This document shows positions 1 to 8,738 of a stretch of DNA of 61,637 nt, one piece after another. The notes beneath the pieces are model-generated. The model was not told where the DNA came from, did no database searches, and was given only the letters and a program-made list of their open reading frames with translations. The DNA is from an uncultured Bacteroidales bacterium. GTDB taxonomy: Bacteria > Bacteroidota > Bacteroidia > Bacteroidales > Bacteroidaceae. The position numbers and the translations under genes were made by a program. Where the stretch lies: assembly GCA_902779535.1 (NCBI GenBank), contig CACZBX010000010.1:1-61637 (forward strand), in the 5' to 3' direction. The stretch's first letter is position 1; every line of letters begins with the position of its first letter.

Positions 1-162
1 ATTGAAAATGGGTGTGGTACGGATGCACCTGGTAGTTACATTGCATGGCTCTGCCAACAAACACCTGTTTATGCAATGGAGATGCCTGGTAAGCGATACG
101 ATATTGGAAATTTAGCCAGCTATGATACTGTTCAAAAAGAATATATAGGAATAATTAAATAA
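1..162 (+). CDS. Sugar nucleotidyltransferase, C-terminal fragment
   Basis: An open frame enters from the left edge and ends at a TAA eight bases before the next ATG. The visible 53 residues end with a GKRYDIGNLASYDTVQKEY-like stretch, which resembles the C-terminal end of NTP_transferase-family enzymes that make NDP-sugars such as glucose-1-phosphate nucleotidylyltransferases. The tight spacing to the following epimerase gene implies one polysaccharide operon. The catalytic N-terminal half is outside the window, so substrate cannot be judged. Confidence 0.7.
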   Translation: MENGCGTDAPGSYIAWLCQQTPVYAMEMPGKRYDIGNLASYDTVQKEYIGIIK

Positions 163-170
163 TTAGGAAC

Positions 171-1262
171 ATGAAGATACTTGTTACTGGAGCTGCTGGA
201 TTCATTGGGAGCAAACTCTCATGGCTTTTAGCAAAACGTGGAGACACAGTAATTGGAATTGATAACATCAATACTTATTACGATCCCAATCTAAAATATG
301 CCAGATTGAAAGAAAATGGTTTTGACTTACCGTTGGACGGTTTACGCAGCAAAACTATTCCAGAAACAGGTAACGATGGTTCTGTGGTTGAATATCCAGA
401 GATTCCATGGGGTAACTCATTTCAAAGCAACAAATTGCCTAATCTTTACTTTATTCGGATGGATATTGCCGATCGGGAAGCATTACCTCATCTTTTTGAG
501 AATGAGAAGTTTGATAAAGTAATGAATCTTGCTGCTCAAGCTGGCGTACGTTATTCCATCAAGAATCCTTTTGCTTATATTGAAAGCAACATTGTTGGTT
601 TTATGAACATTCTTGAATGTTGCCGTTACAATAAAATCAAACATCTTGTATATGCAAGTTCCAGTTCGGTCTACGGAATGAATACCAAAGTGCCTTTTAG
701 CGAAGACGACGAAGTAATTTCCCCTGTAAGCATCTACGCAGCAACAAAGAAAAGCAATGAACTGATGGCACATTCGTATGGGAAACTATATGGCATCCCA
801 TCAACAGGCCTCCGTTTCTTTACCGTATATGGACCTTGGGGACGACCAGATATGGCTCCAATGCTATTCGCTACAGCCATCAGCCATGGGAAACCCATTA
901 ACGTTTTCAATAATGGAGACTTGATTCGTGACTTCACCTATATCGATGATATTGTCAATGGAACGATTCAAGTTATAGACAAAACACCTAAAGCATCACA
1001 ATGTCCTAACAATGTCCCAGTTAAAGTCTATAACATTGGATGTAGCCATCCTGTCAAATTAATGGACTTCATCCGTGAAATTGAACAAGCTTTAGGTACA
1101 ATGGCTAAAAAGAATTTCCTACCAATGCAACAAGGAGATGTTTATCAAACAAATGCGGACACCACCAAATTAGAACAGGAGGTAGGCTACCAACCAAAAG
1201 TTCAGATTCATGAAGGAGTTTCTCGTTTTATTGAGTGGTATAAAGGCTATTTCAAAATATAA
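171..1262 (+). CDS. NAD-dependent epimerase, UDP-glucuronate 4-epimerase-like
   Basis: Extended short-chain dehydrogenase/reductase of 363 residues. The N-terminal Rossmann motif GAAGFIG lies at residues 7-13 and the catalytic YxxxK is Y189-K193 (YAATK), preceded by an SSSSVYG segment that supplies the catalytic Ser/Thr. The family best matched is the CapI/UDP-glucuronate 4-epimerase group, which converts UDP-GlcA to UDP-GalA in the cytoplasm for capsule or O-antigen. An extra segment at about residues 50-88 lengthens the protein compared with plain GalE. It follows the partial nucleotidyltransferase by 8 bp. A weak hairpin without a T-run (1272-1295) follows the stop. Exact sugar specificity is inference. 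Confidence 0.85.
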   Translation: MKILVTGAAGFIGSKLSWLLAKRGDTVIGIDNINTYYDPNLKYARLKENGFDLPLDGLRSKTIPETGNDGSVVEYPEIPWGNSFQSNKLPNLYFIRMDIADREALPHLFENEKFDKVMNLAAQAGVRYSIKNPFAYIESNIVGFMNILECCRYNKIKHLVYASSSSVYGMNTKVPFSEDDEVISPVSIYAATKKSNELMAHSYGKLYGIPSTGLRFFTVYGPWGRPDMAPMLFATAISHGKPINVFNNGDLIRDFTYIDDIVNGTIQVIDKTPKASQCPNNVPVKVYNIGCSHPVKLMDFIREIEQALGTMAKKNFLPMQQGDVYQTNADTTKLEQEVGYQPKVQIHEGVSRFIEWYKGYFKI

Positions 1263-1325
1263 TTAGGTCCATTTAAAAGGATGTTGCTCCTTAAACACTG
1301 ATTTCTATAATTATAACAATCGAAG

Positions 1326-1358
1326 TTTTGTTTCCATGCAAAAATTGTTGTATTTTTG
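1326..1358 (+). promoter_or_regulatory. Bacteroidota-type promoter of the dehydratase gene
   Basis: A -33 TTTG element (ends 1330) and a perfect -7 element TATTTTTG (1351-1358) are separated by 20 bp, matching the Bacteroidota primary-sigma consensus. It leaves a leader of about 85 bases before the start codon at 1451, so the downstream polysaccharide genes may be transcribed separately from the epimerase. Confidence 0.6.
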
Positions 1359-1450
1359 CAAAGCAATTTATGTTCTTTCTTTTAGTAATCAAAGACTAAG
1401 AGAAACTTAGTAATAGCCTATATATAATTAGATTAATAAATATAAATAAT

Positions 1451-2659
1451 ATGATTAATGTAAATCAATTTATAGCAGAACATGTAACCGGTAGGAACAA
1501 ATCTATGTTCTTAAAAGACATAGAAAATAACAAGGAACAATTAAAGAAAGAAATAGAAAATAGAAGTGTTCTTGTTATTGGTGGAGGTGGTAGTATCGGT
1601 TCCTCTTTTATCAAGGCTATATTACCCTTCAAGCCAAGTAAACTTGTTGTTGTTGATATTAGTGAAAACAATCTAACAGAATTAACAAGAGACATTCGTT
1701 CTACATATGGATTATTCGTTCCAGAAGAATATAAAACATATCCTTTAAATTATGCAGATCCCATCTTTGAGAAAATATTCAGAAATGAAAATGGATTTGA
1801 TATAGTCGCTAATTTTTCTGCTCATAAACATGTAAGAAGTGAAAAGGATCAGTATAGCGTAGAAGCACTTATTGAGAATAATGATATACACGCTAAGAAA
1901 CTAATGGAACTTCTTTGTGAATACAAACCTAAGCACTTCTTCTGCGTATCAACTGACAAAGCAGCTAATCCTGTTAACATAATGGGATGTAGCAAAAAAG
2001 TTATGGAGGAAATGATTATGTCTTATTCCAAAGACTTCCCGATTTCGACAGCTCGATTTGCAAATGTTGCATTCTCAAACGGCTCCCTTCTCGCAGGTTT
2101 CATTGATAGGATTATGAAGAAGCAACCTCTTTCTTCTCCTAACGATGTTAAAAGATACTTTGTATCTCCAGAAGAGAGTGGACAGATTTGTATGCTAGCT
2201 TGTATGTTAGGGAAAAGTGGAGAAATCTTTTTCCCAAAACTTGGAGAGGAGCAGATGATTACTTTTTCATCTATTTGCGACAAGTTTCTAACAACGCTTG
2301 GCTATAAGATTAAATATTGTAAATCTGAAGAGGAAGCAAAAGAATTTGCTGCACACATGGAAGAGGATTCAGATACATATCCTGTATATTATTTTACATC
2401 TGACACAACAGGAGAAAAGAGTTTTGAAGAATTCTATATTAAAGGAGAAAAAATTAACATGGACAGGTTCCAGGCTTTAGGTGTCATCGAGGAATATCCA
2501 TGTAGAGAGAAAAGCGAAATAGATCACTTCTACAAGAAGTTGATGAACTTATTTGCCAATAGTAATTTCCAGAAAGCAGAAATTGTTGCATTATTAAAAG
2601 AGTTTATTCCTAATTTTGAGCATATCGAAAAAGGAAAAAATCTAGATCAAAAAATGTAA
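1451..2659 (+). CDS. Polysaccharide biosynthesis nucleotide-sugar dehydratase (FlaA1/CapD family)
   Basis: A 402-residue protein of the Polysacc_synt_2 family, whose members include UDP-N-acetylglucosamine 4,6-dehydratases (PseB/FlaA1 short form). The NAD(P)-binding GGGGSIG is at residues 44-50, after an N-terminal helical extension. The STDKA segment is at 167-171, and MGCSK (178-182) replaces the usual YxxxK, as is normal in this family. It would produce a 4-keto-6-deoxy UDP-sugar in the cytoplasm for the lipid-linked repeat unit begun by the next gene 13 bp downstream. The coding sequence is strongly AT-rich. Substrate is inferred from the family. Confidence 0.8.
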   Translation: MINVNQFIAEHVTGRNKSMFLKDIENNKEQLKKEIENRSVLVIGGGGSIGSSFIKAILPFKPSKLVVVDISENNLTELTRDIRSTYGLFVPEEYKTYPLNYADPIFEKIFRNENGFDIVANFSAHKHVRSEKDQYSVEALIENNDIHAKKLMELLCEYKPKHFFCVSTDKAANPVNIMGCSKKVMEEMIMSYSKDFPISTARFANVAFSNGSLLAGFIDRIMKKQPLSSPNDVKRYFVSPEESGQICMLACMLGKSGEIFFPKLGEEQMITFSSICDKFLTTLGYKIKYCKSEEEAKEFAAHMEEDSDTYPVYYFTSDTTGEKSFEEFYIKGEKINMDRFQALGVIEEYPCREKSEIDHFYKKLMNLFANSNFQKAEIVALLKEFIPNFEHIEKGKNLDQKM

Positions 2660-2672
2660 TCATATCAGAGCC

Positions 2673-3368
2673 ATGTACTTATTTTTAAAAAGGTTTTTCG
2701 ATTTCACTTTAGCTTTAATTGCTATTATTTGTTTATCATGGTTATTGATCCCTATCATTATTATTTTGCTATTGACTGGGGAACATTTAGTTTTTTACCT
2801 CCAAGAAAGAATAGGACAAGGAGGGAATACGTTTAAAGTGTGGAAATTTGTAACTATGGTTAAAGATAGTCCCAATATTGGTACAGGGACAATTACTACC
2901 AGAAATGATCCAAGAGTCCTACCCTTTGGTAAGTTTTTACGTAAAACTAAACTGAATGAGTTGCCACAACTCATCAACATTCTAATTGGCAATATGTCAA
3001 TCATTGGACCTCGGCCATTGGTACAAAAAGGTATAGATGCTTATTCACAAGAGGCCAAAGAATGTGTATTTAAGATGAAGCCTGGATTATCTGGAATTGG
3101 AAGTGTAATCTTTAGAGATGAAGAATATTTTATTTCTAAGGCAAAAGATCCACAAAAATTCGCTTATGAAGTTGTCCAACCTCACAAAGGGAATTTGGAA
3201 GTATGGTATTATAATCACAGATCCTTATGGGTTGATTTCCTAATAATATTTTTAACTTGCTGGGTTATTATTTTTCCCAAAAGTGACTTAGTACACAAAG
3301 TTTTCCCTTCTTTGCCAAATAAAGATTTTGACGCTGAGGTTGAAAAATTTAATGAACAGTTTAAATAA
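2673..3368 (+). CDS. Sugar transferase (small phosphoglycosyl transferase, initiating enzyme)
   Basis: Bacterial sugar transferase family (WcaJ/PglC type), 231 residues. A hydrophobic membrane-inserted helix spans about residues 8-35. The conserved core follows, with KFVTMVKDSP (58-67), NDPRVLPFGKFLRKTKLNELPQ (78-99) and GNMSIIGPRPLV (106-117). It transfers a sugar-1-phosphate from UDP-sugar to undecaprenyl phosphate at the inner membrane face, starting capsule or O-unit assembly. The catalytic Asp-Glu pair of PglC-like enzymes appears here as Asn95-Glu96. A second hydrophobic stretch at about 188-203 may contact the membrane. Its position at the end of the sugar-activation genes fits an initiating transferase. 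Confidence 0.9.
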   Translation: MYLFLKRFFDFTLALIAIICLSWLLIPIIIILLLTGEHLVFYLQERIGQGGNTFKVWKFVTMVKDSPNIGTGTITTRNDPRVLPFGKFLRKTKLNELPQLINILIGNMSIIGPRPLVQKGIDAYSQEAKECVFKMKPGLSGIGSVIFRDEEYFISKAKDPQKFAYEVVQPHKGNLEVWYYNHRSLWVDFLIIFLTCWVIIFPKSDLVHKVFPSLPNKDFDAEVEKFNEQFK

Positions 3369-3407
3369 AAGACAAATATATATTTGCATTTATTAAACGA
3401 TATAGCT

Positions 3408-4211
3408 TTGAAACGATTTTCTTTCATATTGATTACATTTTTCTTGTTGAGCATTTCCAAGTCAACTGCTCAATACACTACAGGTGTTACAGGACTGCTC
3501 CATATGCCTAGTGCCGAGATGCAGGAAGACGGAACATTCATGATTGGTGGGAACTTTATGAATAAAAAGAATCTGCCAAACAAATATCGATGGTATTATA
3601 ATTCCTATAATTACTACATAAACATTACGTTCCTAGATCGAATTGAGATATCATACATCTGTACGTTAGTAAAAGGAATACCTAATACAAAGTATTGGCC
3701 TGAACAAACATGGGATAAGTTCGTTAATCAGGACCGTCACTTTGCAGCTCGACTACAAGTGTTGAAAGAAAAAGAGTTATGGAAATATATGCCAAGCATT
3801 GTGTTAGGTGTAAACGATCCGACCACAGGTACTGGTGGAGGAGACTATACAAAAATGAATGTTAAAGGCACAGGAAATGGATACTTTAATCGCTGGTATG
3901 TAGCAATGACGAAACATTTCGACACACCATACGGTGAACTGGGAGTACATGCTGCTTACTTGTATAACAGACGCACCGATTATCACTTGAATGGACCGGC
4001 CGTTGGTGTTAATTTCCGGCCGACTATTCATCCAGAGTTAAATATCATCGCCGAATATGACGCCAAGACCATTAACGTGGGAGCCATATACTCCCTCTGG
4101 CACGACCATTTCAACATTACACTTGAAATGCAAGAAGGGAAGTATTTCAGTGGAGGATTTGTTTATAAAGTCAATCTGTTAGGTGGGAACCGCTGGAGCT
4201 CTTGGAAATAA
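3408..4211 (+). CDS. YjbH-like exopolysaccharide-associated outer membrane protein
   Basis: The chosen start is TTG 3408, which gives a 267-residue product beginning with a good signal peptide (MKRFSFILITFFLLSISKSTAQ) cleaved before QYTTG. The frame has no ATG until residue 33, and a TTG at 3384 would add eight residues in front of the signal. The mature start TGVTGLLHMPSAEMQEDGTF resembles YjbH/YmcA proteins, beta-barrel-like outer membrane proteins encoded in exopolysaccharide loci. The rest is rich in aromatic and alternating polar/nonpolar strands. It follows the sugar transferase by 39 bp and precedes a nucleotidyltransferase-fold gene by 4 bp, so a role in export or surface display of the polysaccharide is plausible but inferred. 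Confidence 0.7.
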   Translation: MKRFSFILITFFLLSISKSTAQYTTGVTGLLHMPSAEMQEDGTFMIGGNFMNKKNLPNKYRWYYNSYNYYINITFLDRIEISYICTLVKGIPNTKYWPEQTWDKFVNQDRHFAARLQVLKEKELWKYMPSIVLGVNDPTTGTGGGDYTKMNVKGTGNGYFNRWYVAMTKHFDTPYGELGVHAAYLYNRRTDYHLNGPAVGVNFRPTIHPELNIIAEYDAKTINVGAIYSLWHDHFNITLEMQEGKYFSGGFVYKVNLLGGNRWSSWK

Positions 4212-4215
4212 AGTC

Positions 4216-5289
4216 ATGAATAAATCTGTCAACGAAACTTTCTTTTCTCTGTTGAGATCTGGCCTTTGGAACAGTGTTTTTGATGTTCCTGCTGAAGTAG
4301 ATTGGAAAGAAGTTTTTAAGATTGCCAAAAAGCAAACCCTAACAGGCATTATTGCCGACTCTTTCTTCAAGCAAGGCCTTTCACTTGGTGAGGAAAAAGA
4401 CATGAAACTTCTCTCTACGTTGACAAGAATCAAGAGGAAAAATCTTCAATTAAACAAAGAATTAATCGACTTTACATCCTTTTTGGAGGAACACCATATT
4501 AAATATGCAGTGGTCAAAGGTCAGGTGGTAGGTTCATTTTATCCTAATCCCTCGCTGCGTCAGGCTGGAGACATTGACTTCTTTTGTGTAAAGGATGATT
4601 ATGACAGACTGCTCTCATTACTTGAAGAATTCTATCATATCAATACAAAGAAAAGTACAACCATCCATATTGAATTCAAACTAAACGATATTCAATTTGA
4701 GATGCATTCCAATCTAATGGAGTTCGCTTGTAAAGCACATCAGACATATTGGAATCAACGTTTAGATGAAGAAATGGAACATCCTGCACACGTTATCATT
4801 AACGATAATCGAGTTGCAACGCTCCCTCCAACCATAAATGTACTGTATGTCTTCTGCCACTTGTTCCATCATCTGATTACCAGTGGAATAGGTATACGAC
4901 AGTTGAACGACCTCGCCATACTGATGGACAAACTTCACGATGAAATAGACTTTTCTCAGTTAAAGATCGACCTTATGAACTTAGGTTTATGGAAGATGTT
5001 CAAAGCAGTAGGCTATATCCTGGTTCATTGCATCGGGTTACAACCTGAAAAACTAGGATTTGATTTGGACGAAAAAGATTGCCGATGGGGAGAAAAGATT
5101 CTTCAGAATATATTTGACATGGAGAATTTCGGTCATACGGAACGAAAAGTTCAAAAGAAAGGATTACTTCACAGCTTGGAGACAGGATGGATTGCAACGA
5201 AACAAGGCTGTAAATTTGTACCATTAGCGCCCAAGGAGATTCTAAGTACGATTCCTATGATGACACGATGGTTTCTTCATAAATTGTGA
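4216..5289 (+). CDS. Nucleotidyltransferase-fold protein (NTP_transf_5-like)
   Basis: The frame is open from a GTG at 4183 inside the upstream gene, but ATG 4216, four bases after its stop, is the likely start and gives 357 residues. The GDID motif (in RQAGDIDFF) with the preceding YAVVKGQVVG strand is the metal-binding signature of the nucleotidyltransferase superfamily. Proteins of this type are common next to polysaccharide genes in Bacteroidota and elsewhere, and their substrate is unknown. The helical C-terminal half contains a HLFHHL segment. Position suggests modification or regulation of polysaccharide production. No function is established. Confidence 0.7.
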   Translation: MNKSVNETFFSLLRSGLWNSVFDVPAEVDWKEVFKIAKKQTLTGIIADSFFKQGLSLGEEKDMKLLSTLTRIKRKNLQLNKELIDFTSFLEEHHIKYAVVKGQVVGSFYPNPSLRQAGDIDFFCVKDDYDRLLSLLEEFYHINTKKSTTIHIEFKLNDIQFEMHSNLMEFACKAHQTYWNQRLDEEMEHPAHVIINDNRVATLPPTINVLYVFCHLFHHLITSGIGIRQLNDLAILMDKLHDEIDFSQLKIDLMNLGLWKMFKAVGYILVHCIGLQPEKLGFDLDEKDCRWGEKILQNIFDMENFGHTERKVQKKGLLHSLETGWIATKQGCKFVPLAPKEILSTIPMMTRWFLHKL

Positions 5290-5293
5290 TAAT

Positions 5294-6076
5294 ATGGAAA
5301 TTTCAAAAACATATTGGTTCGTTTTTTACCGTGACATGCTCCTCATTGAGAAAGAAAAGGATGCCTGTCACGTTCCTTTTAGCGAGAATCCTCCAACAGT
5401 CGTTCCGGCTGGTTCGAAGATTCATACGATTGGTTCGTGGAATGAACATGAGTGTAAGACGTACGCACTCCTCTCTCCTATTGAAGGGAATGCTATTCCA
5501 AATTGTTTCATGGAGGGATTGAGGAGTTCATTCAACATGCTACCATTCGAAGAATATCATTGGGCAGGGAAAGCATCACAGATTCTTAACTGGGATGCAA
5601 ATACAAAGTTTTGTCCGCGCTGCGGCGAACTGACCTATCAGATATCCCCTATCGGAAAGAAATGTCCCATTTGTCGACAAGAATTCTATCCCATCATTTC
5701 ACCTGCCATCATCGTACGCATTACAAGAGGTGATGACGAAGTATTGTTAGTACACGCACGCAATTTCAAGAGGGATTTCTTTGGATTAGTAGCAGGATTT
5801 GTCGAAGCCGGTGAAAGCCTGGAAGAATGTGTTTACCGTGAAGTGATGGAAGAAACACAGTTAAAGATCAAGAACCTGAAGTATTTCGGCAGTCAGACAT
5901 GGCCTTATCCAAGCGGAATCATGATTGGTTATACGGCAGAATACGAGAGTGGTGAGTTGAAGTTGCAAGATGAAGAGTTAAGTAAGGGAGGATGGTTCAA
6001 GCGAGATGCACTCCCGCCCATCCCGGAAAAGCTTAGCTTAGCCCGAAAGTTGATTGATGATTGGTTAGAGAATTAA
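5294..6076 (+). CDS. nudC: NAD(+) diphosphatase (NudC family)
   Basis: A 260-residue Nudix hydrolase. An N-terminal NudC-like domain is followed by a four-Cys zinc ribbon (C107, C110, C124, C127) and then the Nudix box starting at G168 with E174, R182-E183 and E186-E187. The SQTWPYPS segment at 200-207 is the signature that separates NADH pyrophosphatases from other Nudix enzymes. Reaction: NAD(H) to NMN(H) plus AMP; the family also removes NAD caps from RNA. It starts 4 bp after the preceding stop, so it is co-transcribed with the polysaccharide genes although its role is housekeeping. Confidence 0.9.
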   Translation: MEISKTYWFVFYRDMLLIEKEKDACHVPFSENPPTVVPAGSKIHTIGSWNEHECKTYALLSPIEGNAIPNCFMEGLRSSFNMLPFEEYHWAGKASQILNWDANTKFCPRCGELTYQISPIGKKCPICRQEFYPIISPAIIVRITRGDDEVLLVHARNFKRDFFGLVAGFVEAGESLEECVYREVMEETQLKIKNLKYFGSQTWPYPSGIMIGYTAEYESGELKLQDEELSKGGWFKRDALPPIPEKLSLARKLIDDWLEN

Positions 6077-6082
6077 ATAAAT

Positions 6083-6124
6083 AAAAGTAGAGAGGAGGTG
6101 ATAATCACCTCCTCTCTACTTTTA
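6083..6124. terminator. Bidirectional intrinsic terminator
   Basis: A nearly perfect inverted repeat with 19-base arms (AAAAGTAGAGAGGAGGTGA and its complement) and a 3-base loop, flanked by A-run and T-run, sits between the convergent nudC and DUF4270 genes and can serve both strands. Confidence 0.9.
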
Positions 6125-6133
6125 TTGTATATC

Positions 6134-7585
6134 TTAGAATGTCGTATACAAGATTTGCATCTTTAACTTATTCTTTCCACCGACCAAGCGCACGCTACTT
6201 AAATCAAGATTGTTCTGTACCTGAATAATCTGTGCTTCTTGCTGTCGAGAACTACCATAATAATAATACGCATACATTGAAGAATAACCAGAATTACTCT
6301 GCTGTTCCCGAGTAACGGATATCGGAATCAGCACCACCTTGTTCCAATCAGGATGGTTTGCGACCCAATTTGGATCTGTTTTTTCCCCTTCCACTTTTTC
6401 ATTGATACAACGCTGAATAAGTTGTGCAATATTGTTGAATGAGTACGTATTGTTTTTGCTGTCAAAAGCAGTATAATATGAAGTTATGTTATCATATAGA
6501 CTATTCTGTTCAAAGAACGAGTATGTCTCTGATTTCCGAAGCAGCAACAAACTTGTTGGTATGTTCATCGGATATTTCTTGTCGCTGGTTTCATTATAGC
6601 TAGTGAAAGACAATACGGCTGCATTCAATGAATCACGCTGATGTGCTTCATAGATTTCCTCGATAGGCAAAGTTACTTCCGTGATAATACCTGCCGGTGA
6701 TTTAATGTATGTACATGAGTTATCCGCAGCCAACTCCTTCAAACGATCAGAGTTGCTGAATCGATTCGACTGGATAACCTCCTTCGTTGCACTGAAACTG
6801 GCATAGCGTGTCGCAATAGAATCTTTCTTACCGGAACTACTTTCCAATGCCACCTCTATCTGAAGATCCAAAGACAAGCCTGAGATGTAAAGGATAGCTC
6901 CATCACCGTGTGTACAATGTACGTATACACCACGAAGCACGTTCTGGATAAAAGCCTCAGAATCCTTAAAGTAATCCTTATTCTCTAAGAACTTATTGTA
7001 CAAATACTCGCCCAAAGATAATGGGAGGTTCACTTTTTGCTCATAGATACGAGTCGTTCCATTCGTGTAAACGGTATCAACCGACATACCTGTAGCTGCA
7101 AATGCTTTGCTTCCAATTGGCTCAGCATTCTGATCATAGTAGTCTTCAGGATTTATACTCGTATAGTAAGTCAGTCGGTCTCCCTCTGGAATTACTTTAT
7201 CCAAAGTGTCCACCTGCACACGCATACTTGCTGTGGAGTCTCCGAAGAAAGTTTCATAATTGATTGTCAAGTCCAACTGAGAAATACCAATTGTATTATC
7301 TGGGAAAACAAAACCATCCGTACAGTTAAACTGAGCAATAAAATCGGACGAGAACTCTCCAAACTCAGGGTCGGTAAACCGACCAAGATATGATGTATTA
7401 GAACGAGCGAACACCGAATCTGCCAATATTGAGCGAGTCGTTACCTCATACGAGGCGATTCCTGCAGGGATTGAATCATTCCCTGCAATGGTTGTCCGTC
7501 CAATATCTGGAGTTGAGTCGTCACAACTAAAAAAGATCAGAGCCAATAAAGCAGCACATATATACTTTGCCTTCATTGAAATCAT
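6134..7585 (-). CDS. DUF4270 family outer-surface lipoprotein
   Basis: A start at 7585 gives 483 residues; the further upstream ATG at 7603 lies inside the glycogen synthase gene, and another candidate is 7576. The N-terminus is a lipoprotein signal ending in LIFFSC with C21 as the lipidated residue. The body resembles DUF4270, a Bacteroidota family of secreted lipoproteins with a beta-rich domain and no known activity. The gene begins immediately after the stop of the short glycogen synthase, an arrangement that suggests one transcript. Function unknown. Confidence 0.75.
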   Translation of the reverse strand: MISMKAKYICAALLALIFFSCDDSTPDIGRTTIAGNDSIPAGIASYEVTTRSILADSVFARSNTSYLGRFTDPEFGEFSSDFIAQFNCTDGFVFPDNTIGISQLDLTINYETFFGDSTASMRVQVDTLDKVIPEGDRLTYYTSINPEDYYDQNAEPIGSKAFAATGMSVDTVYTNGTTRIYEQKVNLPLSLGEYLYNKFLENKDYFKDSEAFIQNVLRGVYVHCTHGDGAILYISGLSLDLQIEVALESSSGKKDSIATRYASFSATKEVIQSNRFSNSDRLKELAADNSCTYIKSPAGIITEVTLPIEEIYEAHQRDSLNAAVLSFTSYNETSDKKYPMNIPTSLLLLRKSETYSFFEQNSLYDNITSYYTAFDSKNNTYSFNNIAQLIQRCINEKVEGEKTDPNWVANHPDWNKVVLIPISVTREQQSNSGYSSMYAYYYYGSSRQQEAQIIQVQNNLDLSSVRLVGGKNKLKMQILYTTF

Positions 7586-7589
7586 TTTT

Positions 7590-8414
7590 TCATTCCTGGG
7601 CATCGCCCATTATTTGTTCACAAAAATTTTCAAATGCTTCCACGAACTTATCCTCGGGCTGATATTCCAAGACCGGTTTACCGATTTCCTTGGCATACGA
7701 AAGAATACTTTCATCCACAGCCTCGCTATTTTGTATGATTCCGTCAGAGTATGAAACGGAATACTTGTATAAGTCCATAAATGTTTCCGGTGCTTTGACA
7801 ATACTTTGCAACTCTTTTTTCGTGATTCCCCGCATGATCACCTTATCCAAAGCATTAGGAGTCAGTGGTGTACGAAGAGAGTCGCCAAAGAAAGAATAGA
7901 CAATCTTGCAATTACGGAATACCGGTTCTTCCGCATATACCTTCTTTACATATAAAGGAACAAACGCACTCATCCAACCTTGACAATGGATCACATCGGG
8001 TGCCCAACGAAGTTTCTTCATTGTTTCGAGCACACCACGAGCATAAAAGATTGCACGTTCCTCATTATCTTCATAGTCGACGCCATCCTTATCAACGGCC
8101 ATCAAACGATGCTGGAAATAATCATCATTATCAATGAAATAGACTTGAATACGAGCAGGCTGAATGGAAGCAACCTTTATAATCAATGGATGGTCTGTAT
8201 CATCAATAATTATATTCATTCCGGATAGACGGATTACCTCATGCAATTGGTTTCTCCGCTCATTGACGATGCCCCATTTTGGCATAAAAGTCCTAATTTC
8301 CCGACCATTCTCCAATACGGCTTGAGGTAGGTGACGTCCCACCTTTGCCATCTCAGATTCAGGAACATAAGGAGTAATCTCTTGTGTAATAAATAAAACT
8401 TTTTTTGCCTTCAT
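7590..8414 (-). CDS. Glycogen/starch synthase, GT5 N-terminal half only
   Basis: The start MKAKKVLFITQEI at 8414 is preferred over the in-frame ATG 33 bases upstream; the product is 274 residues. It matches the N-terminal GT5 domain of ADP/UDP-glucose glycogen synthases (KVLFITQEITPYVPESEMAK), but the C-terminal GT1-type half is absent: a full-length GlgA is about 480 residues. The usual KxGG nucleotide-sugar loop reads KVGR. Short versions are common in Bacteroidales, so the truncation is probably ancestral rather than a local lesion. A -7 element on the minus strand, TACCTTTG (8437-8444), lies 22 bp upstream. Enzymatic activity cannot be taken for granted. Confidence 0.75.
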   Translation of the reverse strand: MKAKKVLFITQEITPYVPESEMAKVGRHLPQAVLENGREIRTFMPKWGIVNERRNQLHEVIRLSGMNIIIDDTDHPLIIKVASIQPARIQVYFIDNDDYFQHRLMAVDKDGVDYEDNEERAIFYARGVLETMKKLRWAPDVIHCQGWMSAFVPLYVKKVYAEEPVFRNCKIVYSFFGDSLRTPLTPNALDKVIMRGITKKELQSIVKAPETFMDLYKYSVSYSDGIIQNSEAVDESILSYAKEIGKPVLEYQPEDKFVEAFENFCEQIMGDAQE

Positions 8415-8586
8415 CTTTTTGGTATAAATTAGCATACAAAGGTACAAAAAAATATGCAGAAAATGGTTTATTGAACCAAATAAATGCTAATGAAGTGTTA
8501 AGATATAGGTTTTATTAATGAAAATAAGAAGTTTTAAGACCTGCCGGACCCATAAACACATTAAAAAGAACAGTGCAGATATTAAG

Positions 8587-8674
8587 TTTTTCACCTTTGT
8601 GATAAACTTTTTTCACCCTTGTGATAAGCCTTTTTCACCTTGGTGATAAACTTTTGTCACCTTGGTGAAAAGCC
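8587..8674. repeat. Array A: four 22-bp dyad-symmetric units
   Basis: Four copies of a unit like TTTTTCACCTTGGTGATAAA have 12-bp cores TCACC-NN-(G/T)GTGA starting at exactly 8591, 8613, 8635 and 8657, a constant 22-bp step. The last unit ends GGTGAAAAGCC. It lies in the 370-base gap between the glycogen synthase start and the pgm stop, 65 bp beyond the pgm terminator. The rest of that gap (8445-8586, 8675-8738) shows no gene and no other structure that I can support. Confidence 0.85.
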
Positions 8675-8738
8675 GAATTTACGAGGTTTTCCCCATATAA
8701 CCCAGGAATTATGTATTCCATATTGGGGCAAATAACAA

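Noticed and set aside
3384-3407. Upstream TTG start of the YjbH-like gene
   Set aside because: It would place eight residues in front of a well-formed signal peptide; the TTG at 3408 is more plausible.
8587-8674. CRISPR array
   Set aside because: Units are short and imperfect, linkers are about 10 bp and similar to each other, and no cas genes are present. Same for the arrays near 19190, 37060 and 54220.
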